Assembly: GCA_017539885.1 (NCBI GenBank)
Contig: JAFYCC010000023.1
Location: forward strand, 1-36,787
Direction: 5' to 3'
Length of the DNA: 36,787 nt
Source: Oscillospiraceae bacterium
Lineage (GTDB): Bacteria > Bacillota_A > Clostridia > Oscillospirales > Oscillospiraceae
Part shown: one piece after another, positions 21,626 to 28,769 of the stretch
How the letters are laid out: each line of letters opens with the position of its first letter
Position numbering within the stretch: the first letter of the stretch is position 1
Notes under the pieces: model-generated
Database searches by the model: none
What the model saw: the letters and a program-made list of their open reading frames with translations, nothing else
Told to the model about the DNA's origin: nothing
Made by a program: the position numbers and the translations under genes

Positions 21626-22627
21626 ATGAAACAGAGAACTCTAAAGACCCCATACGCATATCTCATCAATTTCGTACTGCTGGCAGCCGTTCTCATCGTG
21701 GGGATCGTGCTGTTCAACAGCGGTTCGCTCAACCGCGCCGCACGTGCGCTGGTGCTCCAGTGCGGCGTCTACGCCATGCTCGCCGTGTCGCTGAACGTCT
21801 GTACCGGCTATCTCGGTCAGCTTCCGCTCGGACACGCAGGCTTTATGGCGGTTGGCGCCTATATCGGCGCGCTGTTCTGGAAGGCGACCACCGCCTGGCC
21901 GCAGCCCGTAGCCCTGATCCTCGGCCTCATTCTCGCCGGATTGGCCGCCGCCGTGTTCGGCGTCATCATCGGCATCCCCGCCCTGCGTCTGCGCGGCGAC
22001 TACCTCGCCATCATCACGCTGGGCTTCGGCGAGATCATCCGCATCGCCATCATCAATCTGCCTTCCGTCACCGGCGGCACGCCCGGCCTGCTCAATATCC
22101 CGAAGTACACCAACTTTCCCGTCACGTTCCTGTGTCTGGTCGTCTGCTGCTTCGTGATCCACAACGTGATGCACTCGCGTCACGGGCGCGCGATCCTCGC
22201 CATTCGCGACAATGAGATCGCCGCGGACTGCTGCGGCATCGACCTGACGAAATACAAGGTCTTCGCCTTCGCCCTGTCCGCCTTCTTTGCGGGCGTTGCC
22301 GGCGCCGTGTACGCGGGCTTTCAGGGTTCGCTGTTCCCGAAGTCCTTCGACTTCATGGCCTCCATCAACATTCTCGTCATGGTCGTGCTCGGTGGCATGG
22401 GTTCCATGACGGGCGCGGTGATCGCCGCGACGGTGCTCACGGCGCTGCCGAATCTGATGCAGGCGCTGTCCACCTACCGCATGCTCATCTATTCTCTGCT
22501 GCTGATCGTGGTGATGATCTTCAAGCCTTCCGGCCTGATGGGACACCGGGATCTCTCCGTCACGAGGCTCGTCAACCGTCTCCTGCGGGGAAAAGGCGGC
22601 GGAAAGGAGGTCTCCGGCAATGAGTGA
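21626..22627 (+). CDS. livM: Branched-chain amino acid-type ABC transporter permease LivM (333 aa)
   Basis: Second permease of the importer. The ATG at 21626 has GAGG 8 bp upstream and is better than the GTG at 21617. Signatures are YLGQLPLGHAGFMAVGAYIGAL, RLRGDYLAIITLGFGEI, GRAILAIRDNEIAADCCGID and VLGGMGSMTGAVIAA. LivG starts 8 bp inside its end. Confidence 0.93.
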   Translation: MKQRTLKTPYAYLINFVLLAAVLIVGIVLFNSGSLNRAARALVLQCGVYAMLAVSLNVCTGYLGQLPLGHAGFMAVGAYIGALFWKATTAWPQPVALILGLILAGLAAAVFGVIIGIPALRLRGDYLAIITLGFGEIIRIAIINLPSVTGGTPGLLNIPKYTNFPVTFLCLVVCCFVIHNVMHSRHGRAILAIRDNEIAADCCGIDLTKYKVFAFALSAFFAGVAGAVYAGFQGSLFPKSFDFMASINILVMVVLGGMGSMTGAVIAATVLTALPNLMQALSTYRMLIYSLLLIVVMIFKPSGLMGHRDLSVTRLVNRLLRGKGGGKEVSGNE

Positions 22628-23456
22628 ACTCAAGCCTATGCCGAGCGGAGCCTATCTGCTCGAACGCGATATGGACAAGACGCCGGTGCTGGAGACCCAT
22701 CATCTCGGCATCGATTTCGGCGGTCTGACCGCCGTCAACGAGGTATCTCTGACCATCGGCCGCGAGGAGATCACCGGCCTCATCGGCCCCAACGGCGCCG
22801 GCAAGACGACGATCTTCAATCTGCTCACGAACGTCTATACACCCACGCGCGGCGATATCCTTCTGGAAGGCAAGACAACGCGCGGGCTCAAGACCTGGCA
22901 GGTAACGCGCATGGGCATGGCGCGCACGTTCCAGAACATCCGCCTGTTCCACAACCAGACGGTGCTGGAAAACGTGCTGGTCGGCCTGCATAACGAGATG
23001 GACTACGGCTTTGCCGGCGCTATTCTTCGCCTGCCGGGCTACTGGCGCGCGGAGAAGATCGCGCGCGGACGCGCGATGGAATATCTCTCCCTGCTCGGCA
23101 TGGCAGACAGTGCCGACGCTCTCGCGGGCAGCCTGCCATACGGCGCGCAGCGGCGTCTGGAGATTGCCCGAGCGCTGGCCACCAACCCCTCTATCCTACT
23201 GCTCGACGAACCCGCAGCGGGCATGAATCCCGCGGAGACGGCAGATCTGATGGACTGCATCCAGAAGATACGCAGCACCTTCCACATCGCTGTACTGCTG
23301 ATCGAGCACGACATGAATCTGGTCATGGGCATCTGCGAGAGCATCGCCGTGCTCAACTACGGCGAGATCATCGCCAAAGGCACTCCGGCGCAGATCCGGG
23401 AGGATCCGAAGGTGATCGAGGCTTACCTCGGCAGGAAGGGGGCGGCGAAGGAATGA
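22620..23456 (+). CDS. livG: Branched-chain amino acid-type ABC transporter ATPase LivG (278 aa)
   Basis: Cytoplasmic ATPase. Walker A GPNGAGKTTIF, LivG-type RTFQNIRLF, signature PYGAQRRLEIARALAT, Walker B ILLLDEPAAGMNPAE, and the H-loop in IEHDM are present. It is translationally coupled to LivM by an 8-bp overlap with GGAGGT upstream. The first ~20 residues before LETHHLGIDFGG extend beyond the usual start. Confidence 0.93.
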   Translation: MSELKPMPSGAYLLERDMDKTPVLETHHLGIDFGGLTAVNEVSLTIGREEITGLIGPNGAGKTTIFNLLTNVYTPTRGDILLEGKTTRGLKTWQVTRMGMARTFQNIRLFHNQTVLENVLVGLHNEMDYGFAGAILRLPGYWRAEKIARGRAMEYLSLLGMADSADALAGSLPYGAQRRLEIARALATNPSILLLDEPAAGMNPAETADLMDCIQKIRSTFHIAVLLIEHDMNLVMGICESIAVLNYGEIIAKGTPAQIREDPKVIEAYLGRKGAAKE

Positions 23457-24157
23457 TGCTCGAAGTCCAGGATCTGAACGTGTTTTATGGTCCGATCCAT
23501 GCGGTCAAGGGCGTGAGCTTCTCCGTCGATGAGGGCGAGATCGTCACACTGATCGGCGCCAACGGTGCCGGAAAATCCACGATCCTTAAAACGATATCCG
23601 GCCTCATGCACCCCAAGCAGGGCAGCATTGAGTTTCTCGGCAAACGCATCGGCGGCACACAGCCGCACAAGATCGTCCAGATGGGACTGGCGCAGGTGCC
23701 CGAAGGACGGCGCGTCTTCACCCGCCTGACGGTTGAGGAGAACCTGGAGATGGGCGCTTTCACAGCGCCGACGAATCAGATCGCTGCAAGCAAGGAAGCT
23801 GTTTTCGAGCAGTTCCCACGCCTGAAGGAACGGCGCAGACAGGTCGCAGGAACGCTCTCCGGCGGCGAACAGCAAATGCTCGCCATGGGGCGTGCGCTGA
23901 TGTCCAAGCCCAGGCTCATGATGCTCGATGAGCCGTCCATGGGTCTCGCACCGATTCTCGTAGAGCAGGTTTTTGAAATCATCCGCACGCTTCATAAGGG
24001 CGGCACGACGATCCTGCTGGTCGAACAGAACGCAGAAATGGCTCTGTCCATCGCCGACCGCGCCTATGTGCTGGAGACCGGCAAGATCACTCTCTCCGGC
24101 ACCGGCAGAGAACTTGCTGCGAGCGAAAGCGTGCGCAAAGCCTACCTCGGCGGCTGA
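23453..24157 (+). CDS. livF: Branched-chain amino acid-type ABC transporter ATPase LivF (234 aa)
   Basis: The second ATPase. Walker A GANGAGKSTI, the LivF-type PEGRRVFTRLTVEENLEMGA, signature LSGGEQQMLAMGRALM, Walker B LMMLDEPSMGLAP and VEQNAEMAL are visible. It overlaps LivG by 4 bp and ends the operon at a large palindromic terminator. Confidence 0.93.
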   Translation: MMLEVQDLNVFYGPIHAVKGVSFSVDEGEIVTLIGANGAGKSTILKTISGLMHPKQGSIEFLGKRIGGTQPHKIVQMGLAQVPEGRRVFTRLTVEENLEMGAFTAPTNQIAASKEAVFEQFPRLKERRRQVAGTLSGGEQQMLAMGRALMSKPRLMMLDEPSMGLAPILVEQVFEIIRTLHKGGTTILLVEQNAEMALSIADRAYVLETGKITLSGTGRELAASESVRKAYLGG

Positions 24158-24162
24158 GCCGT

Positions 24163-24208
24163 GCAAACGAAAACGGGGACTGCATATGCAGTTCCCGTTT
24201 TCGTTTGC
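24163..24208 (+). terminator. 46-nt near-perfect palindromic terminator of the Liv operon
   Basis: Outer stem GCAAACGAAAACGGG with its exact complement, then a G-T pair and an inner ACTGCAT/ATGCAGT stem, making the whole 46 bases self-complementary. The 3' arm contains GTTTTCGTTT. The A-rich 5' arm would also let it work in reverse. Confidence 0.85.
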
Positions 24209-24357
24209 AGACAGTTCTTTTGTCCTTCATGCGCGCACAGACTATGCTTCCCTAATCATACGCACGCCCGGGTTCAAGATGCATCCCGCGAGGATGGAAA
24301 GCATAAGCCCTCCCCGATGCGCTTCCCTTCGCGGACTCTATTCTGCAAGCAATTTTA

Positions 24358-24386
24358 TTGACAACCGTGCAATCAAACCGTAAAAT
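24358..24386 (+). promoter_or_regulatory. Sigma-A promoter of the HD-GYP gene
   Basis: TTGACA (24358-24363), 17-bp spacer, TAAAAT (24381-24386). The transcript should start near 24393, giving a leader of about 30 nt. Confidence 0.8.
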
Positions 24387-24424
24387 AATATCGTACCTTG
24401 TAAGCTATGAGGGAGATTACTGCC

Positions 24425-26539
24425 ATGCAAGGCTCTGTAAAAGGCGCGAAACGCGCTCTGCCTCTTTTTATTCTTCTGTTCGTCTGCGGCGTCCTGCTCA
24501 ATCTTGTGGGCAGATACGTTTCTTCCGCTTTGGGATTGCCGCTGTATCTGGATACGATCGGTACAGTGATTGTAGCGGCAACCGGCGGCTATCTGCCCGG
24601 CATTGCAGTGGGCTTCGTGACGAACGTCCTCTCCGGGATCAGCAACTCCACTTTCCCCTACTACAGTTTCGTTAATATCCTGATTGCGATTTTTGCCGCT
24701 CTGTTTGCAAACAAAGGCTGGCTCCGAAACGTACTGAAGGTCCTTCTCACCACGGTCGTGCTCGCGCTGATCAGCGGCGTTCTGGGCACGCTCATCACAT
24801 GGCTGATCGGCGGCATGTCGCTGGAGTTCTCCCCTCTCGGCAGCAGGCTCATTGCCGGCGGTATCAGCAGCGTGTTCTTGGCCGAGTGTCTGGCCGGTGT
24901 GATCTACAACTTCTTCGACAAGCTGATCGCCGTGATTCCCGCCGCCATTGCCCTGCGGCTCGTTCCTGAAAAGCTCCTGGCACTGTTTGAATCGTATGGG
25001 TGGCGGAAATCTCCGCTGACCGGATCGACCGGCGAGGATCAATCCATATGCCGTCGCGTCTCCCTGCGTTTGAAACTGCTGCTGATCATCGCCGTTTCCC
25101 TGATCCTTACGGGCGCTGCCGCGACAGTGATCAGCTCGACGCTGTACCACCGCGGCACGATCGAGGAGCACGTCAAGACGGTCGCCGGGATCTCGTCCCT
25201 TGTCGCCGCCACGATCGATCCGGACATGGTCGACACCTATCTGGAGCAGGGCGAGGCAGCTCCCGGCTATCAGACCACCGAGGCACAGCTTTACCGGATA
25301 CGCGAGTCTTCGCCGGATATCGAATACGTATATGTCTACCGTATCCAGCCTGACGGCTGTCACGTCGTTTTCGATCTGGATACAGAAGAACTGGTCGGCA
25401 GCGAGCCCGGTGACCTTGTCGAATTCGACGAGTCCTTCTCCGAATATCTACCTGCACTGCTCGCCGGCGAGGAAATCGAGCCTCTCATCACCGACGACAC
25501 ATTCGGGTGGCTGCTCACCGCCTATACGCCTGTCCGCGATGCGAACGGCAACTGCCAGTGCTATGCCGCCGTGGACGTTTCAATGCAGCAGCTGACTTCA
25601 TATGACGTCGCCTTCGCTTCGCGCGTGCTGTTTCTCTTCCTCGGCTTCTTTATCCTTGTGCTCGCTTCCTGCTTCTGGCTGCTGGAGCACTTTGTCACCA
25701 ATCCGATCAATACGATGGCACGCGTCACGGCAGCTTTTGCATACGACAGCGAAGAGAAGCGCAGGCAGAGCCTTGAGAGCGTTCACGCGCTGAGGATCCG
25801 GTCCGGCGACGAAATAGAGCATCTGTACCAGACCTTCGAGCGCAACGCGGAGACCACCGTGCGCTATATCGAGGAAGTGGAGAAGAAAGGCCGTGAGATA
25901 TCCAAACTCCAGAACGGGCTGATACTCGTTCTGGCAGACATGGTGGAAAGCCGCGACCAGTGTACCGGCGACCACGTGCGCAAGACCGCCGCATACACAA
26001 AGATCATCATGGACGAGCTGCGTCGTGAGGGCCTTTTCGCAGACGTACTCACGGACGAATACATTGAGGACGTGGTCAACTCTGCGCCTCTGCACGACGT
26101 AGGCAAAATCCATGTCCCGGACGCGCTGCTCAACAAGCCGGGCAAACTCACGGACGAGGAGTTCCTCCAGATGCAGGAGCACACTTCCGCCGGCAGCGAG
26201 ATCATCAGCCGTGCCATGACTCTTGTGTCTGATGAATCCGGTTATCTCGACGAGGCGCGCAATCTTGCCGAGTATCATCACGAGAAGTGGGACGGAAGCG
26301 GTTACCCCATGCATCTCAAGGGCATGGACATCCCCCTGTCCGCACGCATTATGGCTGTTGCGGATGTGTTTGACGCGCTCGTTTCCCGCCGCAGCTACAA
26401 GAAGCCCTTCTCCATCGAGGACGCGCTCGGAATCATACGCGATGGCATGGGCACACACTTCGATCCGCAGGTCGCGCAGGCCTTCCTCAACGCCGAACAG
26501 GAAGTGCGCCGTATCGCGGAGATGAATATGAAACTCTGA
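24425..26539 (+). CDS. Membrane sensor with HD-GYP c-di-GMP phosphodiesterase domain (704 aa)
   Basis: The start at 24425 has GGGAG 9 bp upstream, while the ATG at 24407 has no site. Residues 8-190 form five or six membrane helices resembling the substrate-specific (S) component of ECF vitamin transporters (YLDTIGTVIVAATGGYLPG, TNVLSGISN). Next come a second helix (about 215-240), an extracytoplasmic domain with a Cache-like outline (about 245-395), another helix (near 400-425) and a HAMP-like linker. The C-terminal HD-GYP domain carries HDVGKIHVP near 556 and the EYHHEKWDGSGYP motif near 615, with all metal ligands present, so c-di-GMP hydrolysis is likely. It is a single-gene unit. Confidence 0.85.
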   Translation: MQGSVKGAKRALPLFILLFVCGVLLNLVGRYVSSALGLPLYLDTIGTVIVAATGGYLPGIAVGFVTNVLSGISNSTFPYYSFVNILIAIFAALFANKGWLRNVLKVLLTTVVLALISGVLGTLITWLIGGMSLEFSPLGSRLIAGGISSVFLAECLAGVIYNFFDKLIAVIPAAIALRLVPEKLLALFESYGWRKSPLTGSTGEDQSICRRVSLRLKLLLIIAVSLILTGAAATVISSTLYHRGTIEEHVKTVAGISSLVAATIDPDMVDTYLEQGEAAPGYQTTEAQLYRIRESSPDIEYVYVYRIQPDGCHVVFDLDTEELVGSEPGDLVEFDESFSEYLPALLAGEEIEPLITDDTFGWLLTAYTPVRDANGNCQCYAAVDVSMQQLTSYDVAFASRVLFLFLGFFILVLASCFWLLEHFVTNPINTMARVTAAFAYDSEEKRRQSLESVHALRIRSGDEIEHLYQTFERNAETTVRYIEEVEKKGREISKLQNGLILVLADMVESRDQCTGDHVRKTAAYTKIIMDELRREGLFADVLTDEYIEDVVNSAPLHDVGKIHVPDALLNKPGKLTDEEFLQMQEHTSAGSEIISRAMTLVSDESGYLDEARNLAEYHHEKWDGSGYPMHLKGMDIPLSARIMAVADVFDALVSRRSYKKPFSIEDALGIIRDGMGTHFDPQVAQAFLNAEQEVRRIAEMNMKL

Positions 26540-26566
26540 CCGCACCGGCGATCTCGCGGTTTTGGC

Positions 26567-26596
26567 TTGACAGGAGCCGCGGCATTATGCTATAGT
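26567..26596 (+). promoter_or_regulatory. Sigma-A promoter of a short structured transcript
   Basis: TTGACA (26567-26572), 18-bp spacer, TATAGT (26591-26596). It lies 28 bp after the HD-GYP stop and reads into two tandem terminators. Confidence 0.75.
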
Positions 26597-26643
26597 CACT
26601 TCCCGGAGCTGATTATGCTCCGATCTGACAATTCAAAAAGTGC

Positions 26644-26691
26644 AGACGCACTGCTCACAGGATGACATCCCGGGAGCAGTGCGTCTTTTTT
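26644..26691 (+). terminator. Tandem terminator 1
   Basis: AGACGCACTGCTC pairs perfectly with GAGCAGTGCGTCT (13 bp), with an inner GGAT/ATCC, followed by TTTTT. Confidence 0.85.
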
Positions 26692-26692
26692 C

Positions 26693-26728
26693 GCCCTGTC
26701 GGGACAGTCTCCCGACAGGGCCTTTTTT
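26693..26728 (+). terminator. Tandem terminator 2
   Basis: GCCCTGTCGGGA pairs perfectly with TCCCGACAGGGC (12 bp, 5-nt loop), followed by CTTTTTT. It begins a few bases after terminator 1. Confidence 0.85.
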
Positions 26729-26841
26729 GCTGCCGGGCGCGGGGCCGGAACCGCGAAGAGTCTCCCGGCAGAGACGCGCCGCTGCTGACCGCGGCGCGGG
26801 ACGGCGACCGACAGCCGAATCAGATTACAGGAGGTAACTCT

Positions 26842-27210
26842 ATGAGACTCACACTCGGAAACGAACCTGTCGCTGCGTCCTGCGCGCTGACGGTCTCCAA
26901 TCCCGTCCGCGTGGAGATCGCCCCTTCCCTGTCCGTCAATCGGGACACGCTTCTCTATGCCGTCTGCCGGTTTATCCGTCACTCTTCCTCTCTGTGCCGT
27001 GAATACATCGGGATGAGCTGGCAGCTGCGGCTGCAGTCCGGTCGCGCCCGAAGGCCGAAGCGGCGCAGCTTCGTGGCGCCGGCCGCTCTGCTGGAACTGT
27101 CGCGCGGCTGGGTCTGTGTGTCCGTGTCCGTTAACCCTGCCGGCGTCACGATCGATCGCGTAGCGCTCTGCGCGAGCATTGAACGCGCACATTCGGTTGC
27201 CAGGCTGTGA
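26842..27210 (+). CDS. Unknown small protein (122 aa)
   Basis: The ATG at 26842 is chosen because AGGAGGT lies 7 bp before it, while the longer frame starting at 26662 would run through two terminators. I do not recognise the product. It starts MRLTLGNEPVAAS, has a basic middle (RARRPKRRS) and alternating hydrophobic segments near the C-terminus (WVCVSVSVNPAGVTIDRV), with no signal peptide or clear membrane helix. Its own leader contains the tandem terminators, so expression may be conditional. Confidence rests on the strong ribosome binding site and the terminator after it. Confidence 0.55.
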   Translation: MRLTLGNEPVAASCALTVSNPVRVEIAPSLSVNRDTLLYAVCRFIRHSSSLCREYIGMSWQLRLQSGRARRPKRRSFVAPAALLELSRGWVCVSVSVNPAGVTIDRVALCASIERAHSVARL

Positions 27211-27215
27211 GAAGA

Positions 27216-27249
27216 GGCAGCCCCGGTTCCACATGGACCTGGGGCTGCC
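27216..27249. terminator. Bidirectional terminator between convergent genes
   Basis: GGCAGCCCC pairs with GGGGCTGCC, and GGT-TCCA in the loop can pair further with TGG-ACC. The following bases CTTTGTC give a weak T-run. Confidence 0.65.
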
Positions 27250-27281
27250 CTTTGTCATTCACGATCACTCCGTGCCTGCAG

Positions 27282-27902
27282 TTAATCCTCCTGCCGTGCG
27301 CTCTCCCAGCGGCAGACAAACGAAAAGGCGCCAACGGGACTTTTCGGAACGTTGACCTCCACTTCTTTGACCGGTTCGCCTGCATAATATGCATCGCTGT
27401 ACAGAAGCACGAGCGAGTCGATCAGGTGCAGGAGCTCGAAAGTCGGGAGATCACGGAGCTGCGGCTTTTTGTCCTTACGCTGGTCGACGAGTCTGGAAAT
27501 ATCCGCCAGCGCGATGACGGGCGCCTTGAAGCGGGCCGCCAGACTCTTCAGTTCCGCGATCTGCGCGGACGCGCGCTCGTGGTCCCCGCTCGCAACGGAG
27601 TCGAAGACGAGACCGGATACAGGCACCCCCAGCGTCCCGATCATCCGAAGGGCGCTCTCAAGCGAGTCCTCGCCCTCATCAAAGATCAGGCTGGGGTTCT
27701 TCCCGATCTCTGCAAATCGCCTGTTGATGGATTCTCTGCTTCTTCCTATCGAAACGTACGCACCCATTCCATGAATCTTCGAAGAGCTGAGCAGGTCGCA
27801 CGCCAGATACGATTTTCCCAGTCCCGGCCTGCCGGCGATAAGGATGAGATTACCTGGCCGCATCAGGCTTTTCAATTGTTGAAGGTTTCCGGAGCATTCC
27901 AT
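27282..27902 (-). CDS. Stand-alone DnaB-like RecA-fold ATPase (206 aa)
   Basis: A short protein that matches only the ATPase half of replicative helicase DnaB: RPGNLILIAGRPGLGKS (Walker A, Gly24-Ser31), GLVFDSV as Walker B, then ALADISRLVDQRKDKKPQLRDL and a tail region aligned with the arginine-finger strand of DnaB (VEVNVPKSPVGAFSF), though the usual KxRxG residues there are changed. The DnaB N-terminal and linker domains are absent, so it is not the replicative helicase. The start at 27902 lacks a good ribosome binding site and could be wrong. Located between two small genes of unrelated type. Function unknown. Confidence 0.65.
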   Translation of the reverse strand: MECSGNLQQLKSLMRPGNLILIAGRPGLGKSYLACDLLSSSKIHGMGAYVSIGRSRESINRRFAEIGKNPSLIFDEGEDSLESALRMIGTLGVPVSGLVFDSVASGDHERASAQIAELKSLAARFKAPVIALADISRLVDQRKDKKPQLRDLPTFELLHLIDSLVLLYSDAYYAGEPVKEVEVNVPKSPVGAFSFVCRWESARQED

Positions 27903-28001
27903 ACTGCAGTGTCCGTATCCTTTCCGGTTCTGTCCACGATGACGCCCGCAAGATGCTCCGTGCGGGATCGCCGCGCGATCCTCTGAACGTTCAGCCTGAA
28001 A

Positions 28002-28295
28002 CTATTTCCTGCGCCCGTAGGCGCGCAGCACAAATGCCAGAATGGCGAATGCAGCGAACACGAATCCCAGAACAAGCAGCGTCTCCTGCTGCTCGGCCGC
28101 CCTGGAACGCACTTTCTCGCCGGTCTTGTGAAGTACGATGAACGTCTTTTCCTTCGCAAAACCGGCGGCTTTGCCCGCCTCAGTTTTCGTTTTTTCAAGA
28201 ACGCTGTTGGCCGTCTTCTTCGCGAAGCTGCCCAGTCCCTGCAGGATCCTGCTTCCCGTATCGAGGGCCTTGTCCTTTAGCTTATCCAAATCCAT
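28002..28295 (-). CDS. Small tail-anchored helical membrane protein (97 aa)
   Basis: The ATG at 28295 has GGAGG about 12 bp upstream and replaces the longer frame from 28382. The first 65 residues are helical and charged, with heptad-like Lys/Ala/Glu spacing (LDTGSRILQGLGSFAKKTANS). A single transmembrane helix at about 71-90 is followed by a basic end RAYGRRK. The protein should sit in the membrane with its bulk in the cytoplasm. No family is recognised. It has a consensus promoter 100 bp upstream, suggesting strong expression. Confidence 0.65.
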   Translation of the reverse strand: MDLDKLKDKALDTGSRILQGLGSFAKKTANSVLEKTKTEAGKAAGFAKEKTFIVLHKTGEKVRSRAAEQQETLLVLGFVFAAFAILAFVLRAYGRRK

Positions 28296-28394
28296 GCCGG
28301 TAAGCCTCCTTTCCGCAAACAGACTCTTATCGCTCTTCCGCGTCAGCCTGTTCCGACAGCGGATAACGCGACCGAAAATCACTTTAGCATCTTA

Positions 28395-28423
28395 ATTATA
28401 CGCAATTAATGCATAATTGTCAA
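28395..28423 (-). promoter_or_regulatory. Consensus sigma-A promoter of the tail-anchored protein gene
   Basis: On the minus strand TTGACA, exactly 17 bp, TATAAT: a perfect consensus at both elements. The leader would be about 90 nt. Confidence 0.88.
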
Positions 28424-28472
28424 TTCATTCACAGAGTGCTGCTGCCGCAAGCTTCATGTCGACATCCGGAAT

Positions 28473-28501
28473 TTGACTTTCCCCGGTACGCATGCTACAA
28501 T
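28473..28501 (+). promoter_or_regulatory. Sigma-A promoter of the CooT gene
   Basis: TTGACT (28473-28478), 17-bp spacer, TACAAT (28496-28501), about 28 bp before the start codon and just ahead of AAGGAGGT. Confidence 0.8.
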
Positions 28502-28528
28502 AGGCGCCGGAAAAGGAGGTCCTGCAGT

Positions 28529-28720
28529 ATGTGTCTTTCCACCGTTTACGCCCTCGGGGAGGGTGAGAAAAAGCAGATCGCCAAGAATGTCGCGGAGGTC
28601 AAAGTGTGCGACGGCAAGCTGGTCTTTACGGATATCATGGGCTCCACCATTGAGGAGGATGCCGACATTGAAGTCGTCGATCTGACGCAGAGCTTCATCT
28701 ATATCCGCAGAAAAGCCTGA
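28529..28720 (+). CDS. cooT: CooT family nickel-binding protein (63 aa)
   Basis: The ATG at 28529 has AAGGAGGT upstream; the longer frame from 28409 is not used. The sequence starts MCLSTVY and is a small beta-rich protein with KLVFTDIMGSTIEEDADIEVVDL, which matches the CooT family. In Rhodospirillum CooT, Cys2 helps bind nickel, and the protein is linked to carbon monoxide dehydrogenase maturation. Here no CODH gene is nearby, so the role is inferred from family only. It has its own promoter and terminator and so is expressed alone. Confidence 0.8.
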   Translation: MCLSTVYALGEGEKKQIAKNVAEVKVCDGKLVFTDIMGSTIEEDADIEVVDLTQSFIYIRRKA

Positions 28721-28736
28721 TTCTGTCGTTTCGAGT

Positions 28737-28764
28737 GCCCGCAGCCGGAGATGTGGCTGCGGGC
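28737..28764. terminator. Terminator between CooT and the first PucR gene
   Basis: GCCCGCAGCC and GGCTGCGGGC form a perfect 10-bp stem with an 8-nt loop, then ATTTCTTA. It sits between convergent genes. Confidence 0.8.
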
Positions 28765-28769
28765 ATTTC

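Larger units (their letters stand above)
26603..26841 (+). ncRNA. Possible small RNA or attenuated leader, with tandem terminators
   Basis: From the expected start near 26603 the RNA would contain CGGAGC/GCTCCG (6 bp), a single-stranded ATCTGACAATTCAAAAAG, terminator one and terminator two, and then two further GC-rich stems (TGCCGGG/CCCGGCA near 26731-26780 and CGCGCCGC/GCGGCGCG near 26783-26806) before the ribosome binding site of the next gene. The short product would be about 90 or 125 nt. No known RNA family is recognised. It could be an independent small RNA or a regulated leader. Confidence 0.4.

Noticed and set aside
24163..24208. Transposon terminal repeat at the 46-nt palindrome
   Set aside because: It lies directly after the livF stop with T-rich 3' arm. 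No target duplication or transposase is near, so a terminator is the simpler reading.
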